Shown piece after piece: positions 1 to 8,539 of a stretch of 64,000 bases of DNA. Numbering within the stretch: position 1 is the stretch's first letter; each line of letters opens with the position of its first letter. Source of the stretch: Solimonas terrae. Lineage in GTDB: Bacteria > Pseudomonadota > Gammaproteobacteria > Nevskiales > Nevskiaceae. The stretch covers positions 310,001 through 374,000 of the forward strand of contig NZ_JAAMOW010000002.1 in the NCBI RefSeq assembly GCF_011067135.1, given 5' to 3'. A program made the position numbers and the translations under genes. Below the pieces are notes generated by a model. That model searched no databases, had not been told where the DNA came from, and saw only the letters and a list, made by a program, of their open reading frames with translations.

Positions 1-2
1 AG

Positions 3-1478
3 AAAGCGAGGCGTCGGCGCTATCCGCTGATCGTGCTCACGGACGCGCGCGAACTGTTCGGCAGCGCCGTCGAAATGTGCCGGGCGGTCGCGGCGGCGCG
101 CGAGACCCGCGAATGCATCATCGTCCGTCACGATGAAGCCTGGCTGGCACCCGAGGATGCCGCCGCCGAGGCCGCGCATCTCGAGCAGATCATCGCCTGG
201 TGCCGTCGCGCCTATCGCGTGCAGCGCGGCGAGGTCGCGTTGTTCGTCAGCGGCGGCGGCGTGCCCTGCGCCAGGACACTGCACGACCGCCGATCGAAGG
301 CGGTCGACCGCTGGATCGTCGTCGCGCAAACGCCATCCGATACGCCGTCGGCCTGGTGTCAGCCGCCAGCTCGTCGCGCCGGTCGCCGGCCGCGCGTCGC
401 CTGGACCGGCACGGCGTCGGTGCCGGTCGCTTTCGATGCAAGCGTGAGCGTCAAGACGCTGCCGGAAGCAACGCCGGCCGGGCAGGTCGTCACCGCCCTG
501 CTGCACGGGCTGCGCGCGCTGTGGGGAACGGGACACGACTACGGCAGCGAGGTGATGCCGCTCGGCAAGCCGCTGGTTGCAGCGCTGCTGCGTGGCGCGA
601 TGCCGATCATCCGCCGCCTGCGGCAGTCGGCGAAGGCTCCGCCGGCCAACGAAAGCCGGTACCGGTTCCGCTCCGAGCTCATGGATCGGGATTTCGAAAT
701 CTTCGTGTCGCTGCCGCCGCGTGCGCGCGAACGCCGCCAGGCCTATCCCGCGGTCGTCACGCTCGACGGCAGCGCCACCTGGTCGACCTGTTCGGAGATC
801 GCATTGCGCATGGCGGCGGCCGGCGAGATCGAGGATGTCGTGATGATCGGCATCGGCGTGCCGCACGAAGAAGGCGAGGCCGCATTCGGGCTGCGGCGCT
901 TCGAGGAGTTTTCGCCGCCGGCCGGCGATGCCGCGTTCACGGGCGGACTCGGCCGCATCTTCGAATCGATCTTCGCGCTATTCGGTCAGGATGTACGTCG
1001 GCACTTCGGACGTGCGCCCGATTTTCACCGCTTCATCGTCGACGAACTGATGCCGGAACTGTTGCGCGTGCTGCCGCTCGATCCGCAGCGTCTGTGCATC
1101 GCCGGGCACTCGGCCGGCGGCACCTTCATCGGTTTCGAGCGCGCGCAGGCCGATTCGCCGTTCTCGCGCTTCGCGGTGTCGAGCCCGGGCGTGTCGATCT
1201 CGGACAACTGGATGCTGAAGGCCGATGGCGGCCTGCGGCCCGGCCTCGCCCGCGGCCGCAGGACCATCGTCACGATGGGCGGCGAAGAACGACACAATGC
1301 GTTCAATGCGCTGGCGGGCATTCCCTTGTCGGCGCACTATGCGCGGCAGCTTGAAGTGCTCGACGCCGGCGAGGTCGAGTTCCTCTGTCTTGACGGTGAT
1401 TCGCACACGACGGTCTTCCCGCGCGCCTTTGCGCTGGCCATGTCCCGACTATTCGCAAGCGAGGTTCGCGGTGCTTAG
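3..1478 (+). CDS. Putative esterase, alpha/beta-hydrolase with two esterase-like halves, 5' end outside window
   Basis: The frame is open right up to the left edge. The codons before the first GTG (base 33) read YPLIVLTDARE, a typical strand-and-oxyanion region of the putative-esterase (enterochelin esterase/esterase D-like) family, so the gene probably begins upstream. The protein looks like two esterase units in a row. The first half has no recognisable nucleophile elbow. The second half carries GHSAGG (Ser codon 1110-1112) and a closing His in GDSHTTVF near the C terminus. This suggests a degenerate first domain and an active second one. No signal peptide can be judged without the true start. 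The stop overlaps the next gene by 8 bp, so it belongs to a hydrolase operon. The substrate is unknown; an ester or peptide-like ester is most likely. The fold is well supported, the substrate is not. Confidence 0.75.
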   Translation, partial: KARRRRYPLIVLTDARELFGSAVEMCRAVAAARETRECIIVRHDEAWLAPEDAAAEAAHLEQIIAWCRRAYRVQRGEVALFVSGGGVPCARTLHDRRSKAVDRWIVVAQTPSDTPSAWCQPPARRAGRRPRVAWTGTASVPVAFDASVSVKTLPEATPAGQVVTALLHGLRALWGTGHDYGSEVMPLGKPLVAALLRGAMPIIRRLRQSAKAPPANESRYRFRSELMDRDFEIFVSLPPRARERRQAYPAVVTLDGSATWSTCSEIALRMAAAGEIEDVVMIGIGVPHEEGEAAFGLRRFEEFSPPAGDAAFTGGLGRIFESIFALFGQDVRRHFGRAPDFHRFIVDELMPELLRVLPLDPQRLCIAGHSAGGTFIGFERAQADSPFSRFAVSSPGVSISDNWMLKADGGLRPGLARGRRTIVTMGGEERHNAFNALAGIPLSAHYARQLEVLDAGEVEFLCLDGDSHTTVFPRAFALAMSRLFASEVRGA

Positions 1479-2358
1479 GAAACTGATGCGCGGTCTGGGC
1501 TGGACGCTCGCCATCCTGCTGGCCGTGGTGCTGGTGCTGATCGCCTGGATTCATCACGAGGGCCGGCCGCCGCATGGCCGGGCGCAGTACGTCGCGATGG
1601 GCAGCTCGTTCGCCGCCGGTCCGGCGATCACCACGCGCGCTGCCGACAGTCCCTGGTTCTGCGCGCGCTCGCAGGACAATTACGCGCATCAGCTCGCGCG
1701 GCTGCGCCAGCTGTCGCTGGTCGATGTCAGCTGCGGCGGTGCGACGACGCGGCACATCCTCGGCGGCGGCTTCCTGATGCTGCCGCCGCAGCTCGACGCG
1801 GTGACGAGCGACACCGAACTGGTCACGATCACGATCGGCGGCAACGACATCGACTACATCGGCAACATGATGGCGCTGGGCTGCGACGCGAGCACGCCCT
1901 GGTACCTGCGCCGGGTCGGCGCCTGCCGCAGTCGCAGCGTCGGCCGCATGGAACAGGATCTGCGCGACACCGCGCTGCGGATGGGCCGCATCGTCGACGA
2001 GATCCATCGTCGTGCGCCGAAGGCGAAGGTCGTGCTCGTCACCTATCAGACCGTGCTCCCCGACCAGGGCACTTGCGAGCGGCTCGGTCTGAGCGATGCG
2101 CAGGTCGCGCAGATGCGCGACATCGCCGACCAGCTCGCGGACACGACCCGCCGCGTCGCGCAGCAACATGGCGCGCTGCTGCTGGACGCCGCGAGCCTGA
2201 CCCACGGTCACGATGTCTGCGCCGCCGATGCGTGGATGAACGGCATGCGGCCGTCGCGCGGTCTGCTCGGTGCGCCGCTGCACCCGACGCTGGCGGCGAT
2301 GACCGCGATCGCGCAGGCGCTCGACGCGCTGCTCGACCAGGCGCCGCCGGCATCGTGA
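1471..2358 (+). CDS. SGNH/GDSL-family hydrolase with N-terminal membrane anchor
   Basis: Protein of 295 aa if it starts at the GTG at 1471, which has a GAGG six bases upstream and overlaps the preceding stop. An ATG at 1486 is an alternative. Residues about 7-28 form one hydrophobic segment (a signal anchor or uncleaved signal), so the catalytic domain probably faces the periplasm. SGNH blocks are visible: block I MGSSFAAGP (nucleophile Ser about residue 46), block III GGND (Asn about 125) and block V with His about 271 in LHPT. Paired cysteines in the mature domain could form disulfides, as in Streptomyces-type SGNH esterases. It lies between two other serine hydrolases, so a shared ester substrate is plausible. 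The family is reasonably sure, the substrate is unknown. Confidence 0.78.
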   Translation: MLRKLMRGLGWTLAILLAVVLVLIAWIHHEGRPPHGRAQYVAMGSSFAAGPAITTRAADSPWFCARSQDNYAHQLARLRQLSLVDVSCGGATTRHILGGGFLMLPPQLDAVTSDTELVTITIGGNDIDYIGNMMALGCDASTPWYLRRVGACRSRSVGRMEQDLRDTALRMGRIVDEIHRRAPKAKVVLVTYQTVLPDQGTCERLGLSDAQVAQMRDIADQLADTTRRVAQQHGALLLDAASLTHGHDVCAADAWMNGMRPSRGLLGAPLHPTLAAMTAIAQALDALLDQAPPAS

Positions 2359-4154
2359 GCGCTTCGCCGAGCCCGGGGCATTGCGCGCGACGCGCGCGTG
2401 CCGGTTCCGTGCGTACGCAGCGGCTGCTGCCGTGCCTGTTCGCCCTTGCGCTGATGGCGGCGGTGCCGATCGCCGAGGCCGCGCCGACGCCGCTGGCGGA
2501 CCCCTTCTTCTTCTACCAGCGCGCGCCCGAGTACGACTCGGTCGTGAAGACCTCCGGCGTCGAGGTGCCGGTACGCACGCCGGACGGCGGCTCCAGCCAT
2601 CTGTCCTGCCGCCTGTACCGGCCGGCCCGTCATGGCGTTGCCGTGCCGGGAAAATTCCCGGGCATCGTCATGGACTACTTCGCCTACCATCTGGTGGACG
2701 TCGTCGAGAGCCTCGGCGGGCACTTCGATTTCTTTCCCGAGCATGGCTACAACGTCATCAACTGCGATGTGCCGGGCAGTGGCAGCTCGCCCGGTATCCT
2801 CGATCAGTTCGGCCCGGCCGAAACCCTGGCGAACTACGACCTGATCGAGTGGTTTGCGGCGCAGCCGTATTCGGACGGCAACATCGGCCAGCAGGGCGCG
2901 AGCTACGGCGGACACACGACCAACAAGGTCGCGGCGCTGCGGCCGCCGCATCTGAAGGCGATCGTGCCGGATTCGTCGTTCGTCGACTGGTACGAGCAGA
3001 CCATCTACCACGGCGGCATCCGCAACGAGTCGATCTACTACCAGGTCTGGGGCATGCCGATCGCTGCGTTCGGCGGCAGCAATCTGTTCGGCGCGCTCAA
3101 GGGCATTCGTCGCGACACGCTGCATCGCTACGGCGAACATCCGCTGTACGACGATTACTGGCGTGCGCACGGCCTCGGGCCGAACCTCGCGAACTACCTT
3201 GTGCCGGCGCTGGTGGTCGACGGCTGGAACGATCGCTACAAGGACGCCGCCATCACGCTCTACACCGCGCACAAGGACACGGTCTGGCTGTTGATGGGGC
3301 CCTGGGGCCACGCCGCCTACAAGGGCGCGAACGCGACCGGCACCCTGGTCGAGACCTCGCATCAGCTCGCCTGGTACGACCACTGGCTCCGGCATCTGCC
3401 GGGCGCGCCCTTGCCACGCGCGAAAATCACTTCCTACGAAATGCCGGACGACGCCGGCAGCGCCGGCTGGCAGCAGTATGCGGACTGGCCACCGGCATCG
3501 GTTGCCGGCACACGCTTCCATTTCACGGCCGCCCGAACGATGAGCACGGCCGCCGCCACGCAGGCCGCGGTCCTGCAGTGGCAGGTCAAGGCCGACGACA
3601 GCGGTTCGGACCCGGCGAGCGGCAAGCAGAAGTCGGGTGTCGATCAGGCCGCTGCCGATGCCAGTGCGTATCGACTGACGTTCACCACGGCGCCGTTGCC
3701 GGCCGACACGGTGATCGCCGGTTCGGCCGAAGTGCATCTGAATGTCGCCTTCAGCGCGAACGGCGGAAATCTGGTGGCGCGGCTGATGGAAGTGCTGCCC
3801 GGCGGCACGGTCCGGCAGGTCGCGACCGGCTGGCTGAAGGCCAGTCATTATCGCGGTGACGATCAACTGCAGCCGATCACGCCGGGTGCGCGCTACGACA
3901 TGCAGGTCCATGTGCTGGCCACCGACTGGCGATTCCGCAAGGGCAGCCGCTTGCGGATCTCGCTGTCGAGTGGCGATGTGCCGGACGCCACGGCCGATGC
4001 GGCACCGGGAACGGTGTCGGTCGCGGTCGGCGGCGGCGCGCAGTCCTACGTGGAGCTGCCGATCATCACCGCCGGCGCAGCGAACGCGGCGGTCGTGGTC
4101 GCGCCGGCGAGTGCGGCGGATTGCAGTGCCTGCCGGCCTTCGCCTGCGCATTGA
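2355..4154 (+). CDS. CocE/NonD (S15 Xaa-Pro-type) alpha/beta-hydrolase, secreted
   Basis: Start taken at the GTG at 2355, whose GTGA overlaps the stop of the SGNH gene (translational coupling), giving 599 aa. A GTG at 2409 would start directly at a clean signal peptide (RTQRLLPCLFALALM, cleavage after AEA), so the mature protein is exported either way. The triad of the cocaine-esterase/X-Pro dipeptidyl-peptidase fold is visible: Ser about 183 in GASYGG, Asp about 293 in WNDRY and His about 319 in WGHAAY. A C-terminal beta-rich jelly-roll region (PepX_C-like) follows. Family members hydrolyse esters, amides or Xaa-Pro bonds. The neighbouring S9 peptidases make a proline- or N-alkyl-amide-linked substrate attractive, but that is inference. 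Confidence 0.8.
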   Translation: MSASPSPGHCARRARAGSVRTQRLLPCLFALALMAAVPIAEAAPTPLADPFFFYQRAPEYDSVVKTSGVEVPVRTPDGGSSHLSCRLYRPARHGVAVPGKFPGIVMDYFAYHLVDVVESLGGHFDFFPEHGYNVINCDVPGSGSSPGILDQFGPAETLANYDLIEWFAAQPYSDGNIGQQGASYGGHTTNKVAALRPPHLKAIVPDSSFVDWYEQTIYHGGIRNESIYYQVWGMPIAAFGGSNLFGALKGIRRDTLHRYGEHPLYDDYWRAHGLGPNLANYLVPALVVDGWNDRYKDAAITLYTAHKDTVWLLMGPWGHAAYKGANATGTLVETSHQLAWYDHWLRHLPGAPLPRAKITSYEMPDDAGSAGWQQYADWPPASVAGTRFHFTAARTMSTAAATQAAVLQWQVKADDSGSDPASGKQKSGVDQAAADASAYRLTFTTAPLPADTVIAGSAEVHLNVAFSANGGNLVARLMEVLPGGTVRQVATGWLKASHYRGDDQLQPITPGARYDMQVHVLATDWRFRKGSRLRISLSSGDVPDATADAAPGTVSVAVGGGAQSYVELPIITAGAANAAVVVAPASAADCSACRPSPAH

Positions 4155-4191
4155 AGCTGCGACAAGCGCGGCGCCGGGCGCGCTTCCGGCA

Positions 4192-5583
4192 TCAGTCCTG
4201 CCGATCGGCTTCGAGGTCTGCCGCGTCGTGCTTGCGGTCGCCGAGGGCGGCCTGGATGCCGGCGATGCGCGCACGGTTCAGCGGATAGTTCCAGATCAGC
4301 GCCGCGGCGCCGAGCAGGCCGATGGCGGGCAGGACGGCGCTCACCAGCTTGATGCCGAGTATGCCGCTGCTGGTCTGCACCGCGGCGGCGGCATCGAATC
4401 CGGACGCGCCGACCAGCGCGACGCCGGCCGCCGCCGAAACGCCGCCCAGTGATTTCTGCAGAAAGGTGAACAGCGAGGCGTAGAGGCCGCCGTGATCGCG
4501 GCCGGTTTCGAGCAGACCGTAATCGACGATGTCGGCGGTCATCGTGTAGACGATCACCGAGCCGCTCAGGCAGAACAGCAGCGTCGTGTAGAGCACGGAA
4601 CTCAGCGGCAGTGCCAGCGGTCCGGGCGAGATCAGCGCCAGCGCCGCACAGGCGAACACGCCGATGGCCAGACACACGGCCCACACCCGGTGCCGTTCCC
4701 AGCGCGCCGACAGCGCAGTCCAGAACGGCACGCCGAGGATCGTCGACACGAAGGCCACCAGCATGATGGCCGGATACTGCTTGCCGAGGCCCAGGTACGA
4801 GTCCATGTACAGATAGCTCACGCCGCCGGCCAGGCCGCCGAGCACATTGACCGGCAGAAACGCGGCGAGCAGGCGCAGCAGCGGCTTGTTGCCGCGCACC
4901 GCGGCGAGAATTTCGCGCACGCCGAAGCGCTCTTTCGCCGGTGCCAGGCCGGGCTTCTCCGTCGGCACGCGCAACACCAGCATCACGGTCACCAGCGGCA
5001 AGGCGACGATGCAGATCAGGGCGGCGAATCCGAGGCTGCGGAAGTCGAGTTCGGTGCTGTCCGAATAGCCGGCCTGCACCGCCAGAAACGGGATCACGAA
5101 GAACAGCAGCTGGCCGGCGAGCATGGCCAGGCCGCGCCAGGCCTGCACGCGGGCACGTTGTGCATAGTCCGCCGACAGGCCGTAGCTCCAGGCCTGCAGC
5201 GGGATTTCGATCACCTTCCATCCGACATAGGTGACCGCGGTCCACAGACCGAAATACAGCACGCTGACGCCGGACGGCGGGCGCAGCAGGAACCAGACGC
5301 CGACCATCGACAGCAGCGCCCCGGCGATCACCCAGCTGCGGCGCGTGCCGCTGCGTGCGTGGCTGCGGTCGGACCAATAGCCGATGAGCGGGTAGGTGAC
5401 GGCGTCGAACATCTTGGTGATCAGCATGGCCGCCGCCAGCGCGGTCAGCGAAAGCCCGGCGTGCTTGGCGTACACCGCCTGGATCTGTCCCTCGGGGCCG
5501 TGCATCACGCCGAGCACCAGCGTCGGCAGGGTGAAGGCGATCAACAGACTGCGTTGCAGCGGTGCGGCGGTGCTGGAACTCAT
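4192..5583 (-). CDS. GPH/MFS family symporter
   Basis: Inner-membrane transporter of 463 aa with about 12 hydrophobic segments. The loop after the second helix region (DAVTYPLIGYWSDRSHARSG) is the signature of the glycoside-pentoside-hexuronide:cation symporter branch of the MFS. I chose the ATG at 5583 (MSSSTAAP) because it puts the first helix at the usual distance; a longer start at 5631 is possible. The gene points away from the TetR gene at 5772, and the 188 bp between them holds an ATACA/TGTAT palindrome, so the regulator probably controls it. GPH members carry sugars but also other polar solutes, so a sugar substrate should not be assumed here. It most likely imports the substrate or a breakdown product of the neighbouring hydrolases. 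Confidence 0.8.
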   Translation of the reverse strand: MSSSTAAPLQRSLLIAFTLPTLVLGVMHGPEGQIQAVYAKHAGLSLTALAAAMLITKMFDAVTYPLIGYWSDRSHARSGTRRSWVIAGALLSMVGVWFLLRPPSGVSVLYFGLWTAVTYVGWKVIEIPLQAWSYGLSADYAQRARVQAWRGLAMLAGQLLFFVIPFLAVQAGYSDSTELDFRSLGFAALICIVALPLVTVMLVLRVPTEKPGLAPAKERFGVREILAAVRGNKPLLRLLAAFLPVNVLGGLAGGVSYLYMDSYLGLGKQYPAIMLVAFVSTILGVPFWTALSARWERHRVWAVCLAIGVFACAALALISPGPLALPLSSVLYTTLLFCLSGSVIVYTMTADIVDYGLLETGRDHGGLYASLFTFLQKSLGGVSAAAGVALVGASGFDAAAAVQTSSGILGIKLVSAVLPAIGLLGAAALIWNYPLNRARIAGIQAALGDRKHDAADLEADRQD

Positions 5584-5713
5584 GGACAGGCTCTCACGTG
5601 ATAGACCTCGCATGCGGATGGCGCCGGGCATGGCCGCGATTGCGTGCCGACATCGGCCGGCCGCCGCGGCAATCGCTTATCCGTCCGCAAGCCTACTTGA
5701 CGTCATCCGAATA

Positions 5714-5727
5714 ATACAGCAATGTAT
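5714..5727. promoter_or_regulatory. Palindromic operator, site A of the 14-bp regulon
   Basis: ATACAGCAATGTAT lies in the divergent region between the GPH transporter (ATG 5583) and the TetR gene (ATG 5772). Both half-sites, ATACA and TGTAT, are perfect. The same spaced palindrome recurs before five other transcription units in this arm. TetR-family repressors such as AcrR are known to bind ATACA-type half-sites. Confidence 0.65.
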
Positions 5728-5771
5728 GTTGAAAGAGGACAGTGTCCTCAATTAAATCCGACCGAGCATCA

Positions 5772-6434
5772 ATGCCGACCACCGCTTCCGCAACGCCGCG
5801 ACCCGGCCCGCGACCCAGTACCAGCCGTCGGGAGATCGTCCAGTGCGCGATCCGCATGCTGGACCGCGACGGCGCCGAGGCCCTCACGTTTCGCGCCGTG
5901 GCGCGCGAACTCGACGTCGCGGTCGGCGCGCTCGGCCGCTATTTCAGGAATCTGGCGGACCTCGAAGACGAGGTCGCGGCGGCGCTGCTGTCCGGAATGC
6001 GTCCGCTCGACGACTCCAGCGCGGCCGGTCTGCGCGAGCAGTTGCTGCGGTTCGGGCTGGACTGGCTGGAAATCATGCGCAAGCACCCGTACCTGGCGAC
6101 GATCCTGGGCCCTGCCAGCGCGGAAGTGGTGGCCCGCCACGTCGCGCAGTGCGTGAAGGTGATGGTCGCCGCCGGCATCGAGTTCGAGCAGGCAATGGCC
6201 ATCTACTCGGTGGTTGCCAATCTCGCCTACGCCTGGGGCGTGCAAGGTGCGAGACAGAGCAAGCCGGGACTGCAGCCAGTGCTGGCGCAGGTGTTCTCCG
6301 AGCAGCTCGGCGGGCTCGCGCCGCAAATCGCGAAGCTCGCCGCCGCTCCGGGCACCGCGATCTACCGCCGCTGGCTGAAGCTTTGTATCGACGGTCTGCT
6401 GCCGCTGCAGCAGGCCCCACGCAAACGGCGCTGA
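5772..6434 (+). CDS. TetR/AcrR-family regulator 1
   Basis: Protein of 220 aa from the ATG at 5772; a GTG at 5742 would add ten residues. The N-terminal helix-turn-helix (residues about 18-65: SRREIVQCAIRML ... LTFRAVARELDVAVGALGRYF) is typical TetR. The C-terminal ligand domain is divergent, as usual. The palindrome at 5714-5727 sits 45 bp before the start, consistent with autoregulation and control of the divergent transporter. It is 38 bp upstream of the S9A peptidase gene on the same strand and could be the first gene of that operon. Whether this protein or TetR 2 (24576) reads the 14-bp sites elsewhere cannot be told from sequence. Confidence 0.85.
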   Translation: MPTTASATPRPGPRPSTSRREIVQCAIRMLDRDGAEALTFRAVARELDVAVGALGRYFRNLADLEDEVAAALLSGMRPLDDSSAAGLREQLLRFGLDWLEIMRKHPYLATILGPASAEVVARHVAQCVKVMVAAGIEFEQAMAIYSVVANLAYAWGVQGARQSKPGLQPVLAQVFSEQLGGLAPQIAKLAAAPGTAIYRRWLKLCIDGLLPLQQAPRKRR

Positions 6435-6472
6435 GCGCAGCCGCCCATTCATTCACGAGGAAGAGCTTGCCG

Positions 6473-8497
6473 ATGAACTATCCCCACGCCCGGATCCAGC
6501 CGACCGCCGTCAGTTATGGCCGTGTCCGTTACACCGACGACTATCAGTGGCTGGAGGAGGAAACGGCGGAAGCCCTGGCCTGGGAGGCAGAGCAGGATCG
6601 TCTGGCGCAGGACTGGCTGCGCAACACACCGGCCAGGGCGCGTGCGGAAGCGCTGATCGACGCGATGCCACGCATCAGCGCGGATTTCCCGAGCTACAGC
6701 GGCGGCCGCTGGTTCCAGAGGCGCACGCCGTCCGATCGGAAAATGCAGGTGCTCGAAGTCGCCGACTCGATCGATGGCCCCTGGCGCTGCATTGTCGATC
6801 TCAATCAGATGTCGGCCGGCCGCATGCTCGCCGCCGACAGCTTTGTGCCGTCGCCGGACGGACGCAAGCTGCTGTTCAGCCTCGGCGTCGACGGCAACGA
6901 GCTCGCCGAGCTGCGCGTGGTCGATGTCGACAACGGCACGATGCTGGTCGACTCGGTTCGCCAGATCCGCCCGTTCTTCGCCGTGTGGTCCGCGGACAGC
7001 AGCGGCTTCTACTACACCGCAATCGATCCTGCGGTGTCGATGGAAGAGATGAGGGTGTTCAGGCAGGTGCTGGGTGCGGCACCGGTGACGCGACCCGAGG
7101 CCTACGAGATGACCCACCCGATGACCTGGGCGAAGAGCGCCGGCGACGGCAGGCATCTGTTCATCATCGCCGATCATCTCAATCCGCGGCCGGACTACAT
7201 TCGCGACGACACCACCGGCGAGGCCTGGCGCCCTTTCCTCAAGGGCGAGACCGCCCTGTTCCGCGGCGAGATCATCGGTGACCGCTACTACGCCGTCACC
7301 GACGAGGGCGCGCCCTGCGGGCGGCTGGTCTCGATTCCGCTGGCGACGCCGACCGATCGCAGCACCTGGACGGAGCTGCTCGCCGGCTCGGAAAACGTGC
7401 TCGGCACGCTGTTCGCGGTCGACGGCCTGCTGGTGCTCGCCGATCTGGTCGACTGCTACTCGCGCATGCGGGTGTTCGACACCGAGGGCCGGCTCAAGGG
7501 CGAGATCGGGATGCCCGGCCATGGCTCGATGAGCGCGATCAATTTCGTGATCCCGAACATGCTGGACATGTTCGCCAAGGGCAGCAGCGGCGACGTGCTG
7601 TTTCCGTTCTCGACGGCGGCGCAGTCGCCGGCGCTGTACCGTGCCAATGTCCACACGCTGGAAGTGGAAGCGCTGACCCGGCCGCTGCTGAAGATCGACG
7701 CACGGTTCCAGGATCATTCGGCCATCAGCGCCGACGGCGCACGCGTGCCGTACAACGTCATCGCCCGCGCCGATGTCGACCTGACGCAGCCGCAGCCGAC
7801 GGCGATCTACGGCTACGGCGGCTTCGCGGTGGCGCTGGTGCCGTCGTGGGTCGGCACCTGGCTGGCGGCCTGGGTGCAGGCCGGCGGCGTGCTGGTGCTC
7901 GGCCACCTGCGCGGCGGCGGCGAACTGGGCCCGGAGATGTGGCATCAGGGTCGTTTGCTGAACAAGCAGAACAGCTTCAACGACGTCTATGCGATCGCCG
8001 AAGACCTGATAGCGCGGCGCATCACCACCGCCGCGCAGCTGGGCGTGGTCGGCGGTTCCAATGGTGGCGCGATGGCGGCCGCCGCGGTCGTGCAGCGTCC
8101 GGACCTGTTCCGTGCCGCCATCTCGCAGGTCCCGATCACCGACGCACTGGCGCGCGCACGCGACCCGATCACGATGGGTGCGACCATGGACTACGGCGAT
8201 CCGAACGATCCGGACCTGTCGGAAGCGCTGCTGGCCTGGAGTCCGTACCACAACATCAAGGACGGCACGGCCTATCCGTCGCTCCTGCTCGACGCCGGCA
8301 AGAGCGACGTGCGCTGTCCGCCCTGGCATGTGCGCAAGATGGCAGCGCGCATGCAGCCGGCAAACACGAGCTCGCACCCGATTCTGATGCGCGTGCGCGA
8401 AGGCGTCGGTCATGGCGCGGCGGATGTCGAAGGGCAACGCGCGCAAGGCAGCGACTGGCTGGGTTTCTTCATCGGCGAACTCGGCCTGGCGCCGTAG
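6473..8497 (+). CDS. Prolyl oligopeptidase family (S9A) serine peptidase
   Basis: Protein of 674 aa, the normal length for S9A prolyl oligopeptidases. The ATG at 6473 has a GAGGAAGAG stretch about 8 bases upstream. The N-terminal part (residues 1-75 and the WLEE motif) packs against a seven-bladed propeller (about 75-420), followed by the hydrolase domain. The triad is visible: Ser529 in GGSNGG, Asp612 in GKSDVRC and His647 in VGHG. The oxyanion region YGYGGF and the LRGGGELG loop are also present. No signal peptide is seen, so it should be cytosolic and act on short peptides up to about 30 residues, cutting after Pro or other N-alkyl residues. It probably forms an operon with the S9B peptidase 42 bp downstream. 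Family well supported; exact specificity unknown. Confidence 0.9.
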   Translation: MNYPHARIQPTAVSYGRVRYTDDYQWLEEETAEALAWEAEQDRLAQDWLRNTPARARAEALIDAMPRISADFPSYSGGRWFQRRTPSDRKMQVLEVADSIDGPWRCIVDLNQMSAGRMLAADSFVPSPDGRKLLFSLGVDGNELAELRVVDVDNGTMLVDSVRQIRPFFAVWSADSSGFYYTAIDPAVSMEEMRVFRQVLGAAPVTRPEAYEMTHPMTWAKSAGDGRHLFIIADHLNPRPDYIRDDTTGEAWRPFLKGETALFRGEIIGDRYYAVTDEGAPCGRLVSIPLATPTDRSTWTELLAGSENVLGTLFAVDGLLVLADLVDCYSRMRVFDTEGRLKGEIGMPGHGSMSAINFVIPNMLDMFAKGSSGDVLFPFSTAAQSPALYRANVHTLEVEALTRPLLKIDARFQDHSAISADGARVPYNVIARADVDLTQPQPTAIYGYGGFAVALVPSWVGTWLAAWVQAGGVLVLGHLRGGGELGPEMWHQGRLLNKQNSFNDVYAIAEDLIARRITTAAQLGVVGGSNGGAMAAAAVVQRPDLFRAAISQVPITDALARARDPITMGATMDYGDPNDPDLSEALLAWSPYHNIKDGTAYPSLLLDAGKSDVRCPPWHVRKMAARMQPANTSSHPILMRVREGVGHGAADVEGQRAQGSDWLGFFIGELGLAP

Positions 8498-8539
8498 CCG
8501 AGCAGCCGTTTCCATCGGAATCAGCGGAAGAATGTCATC

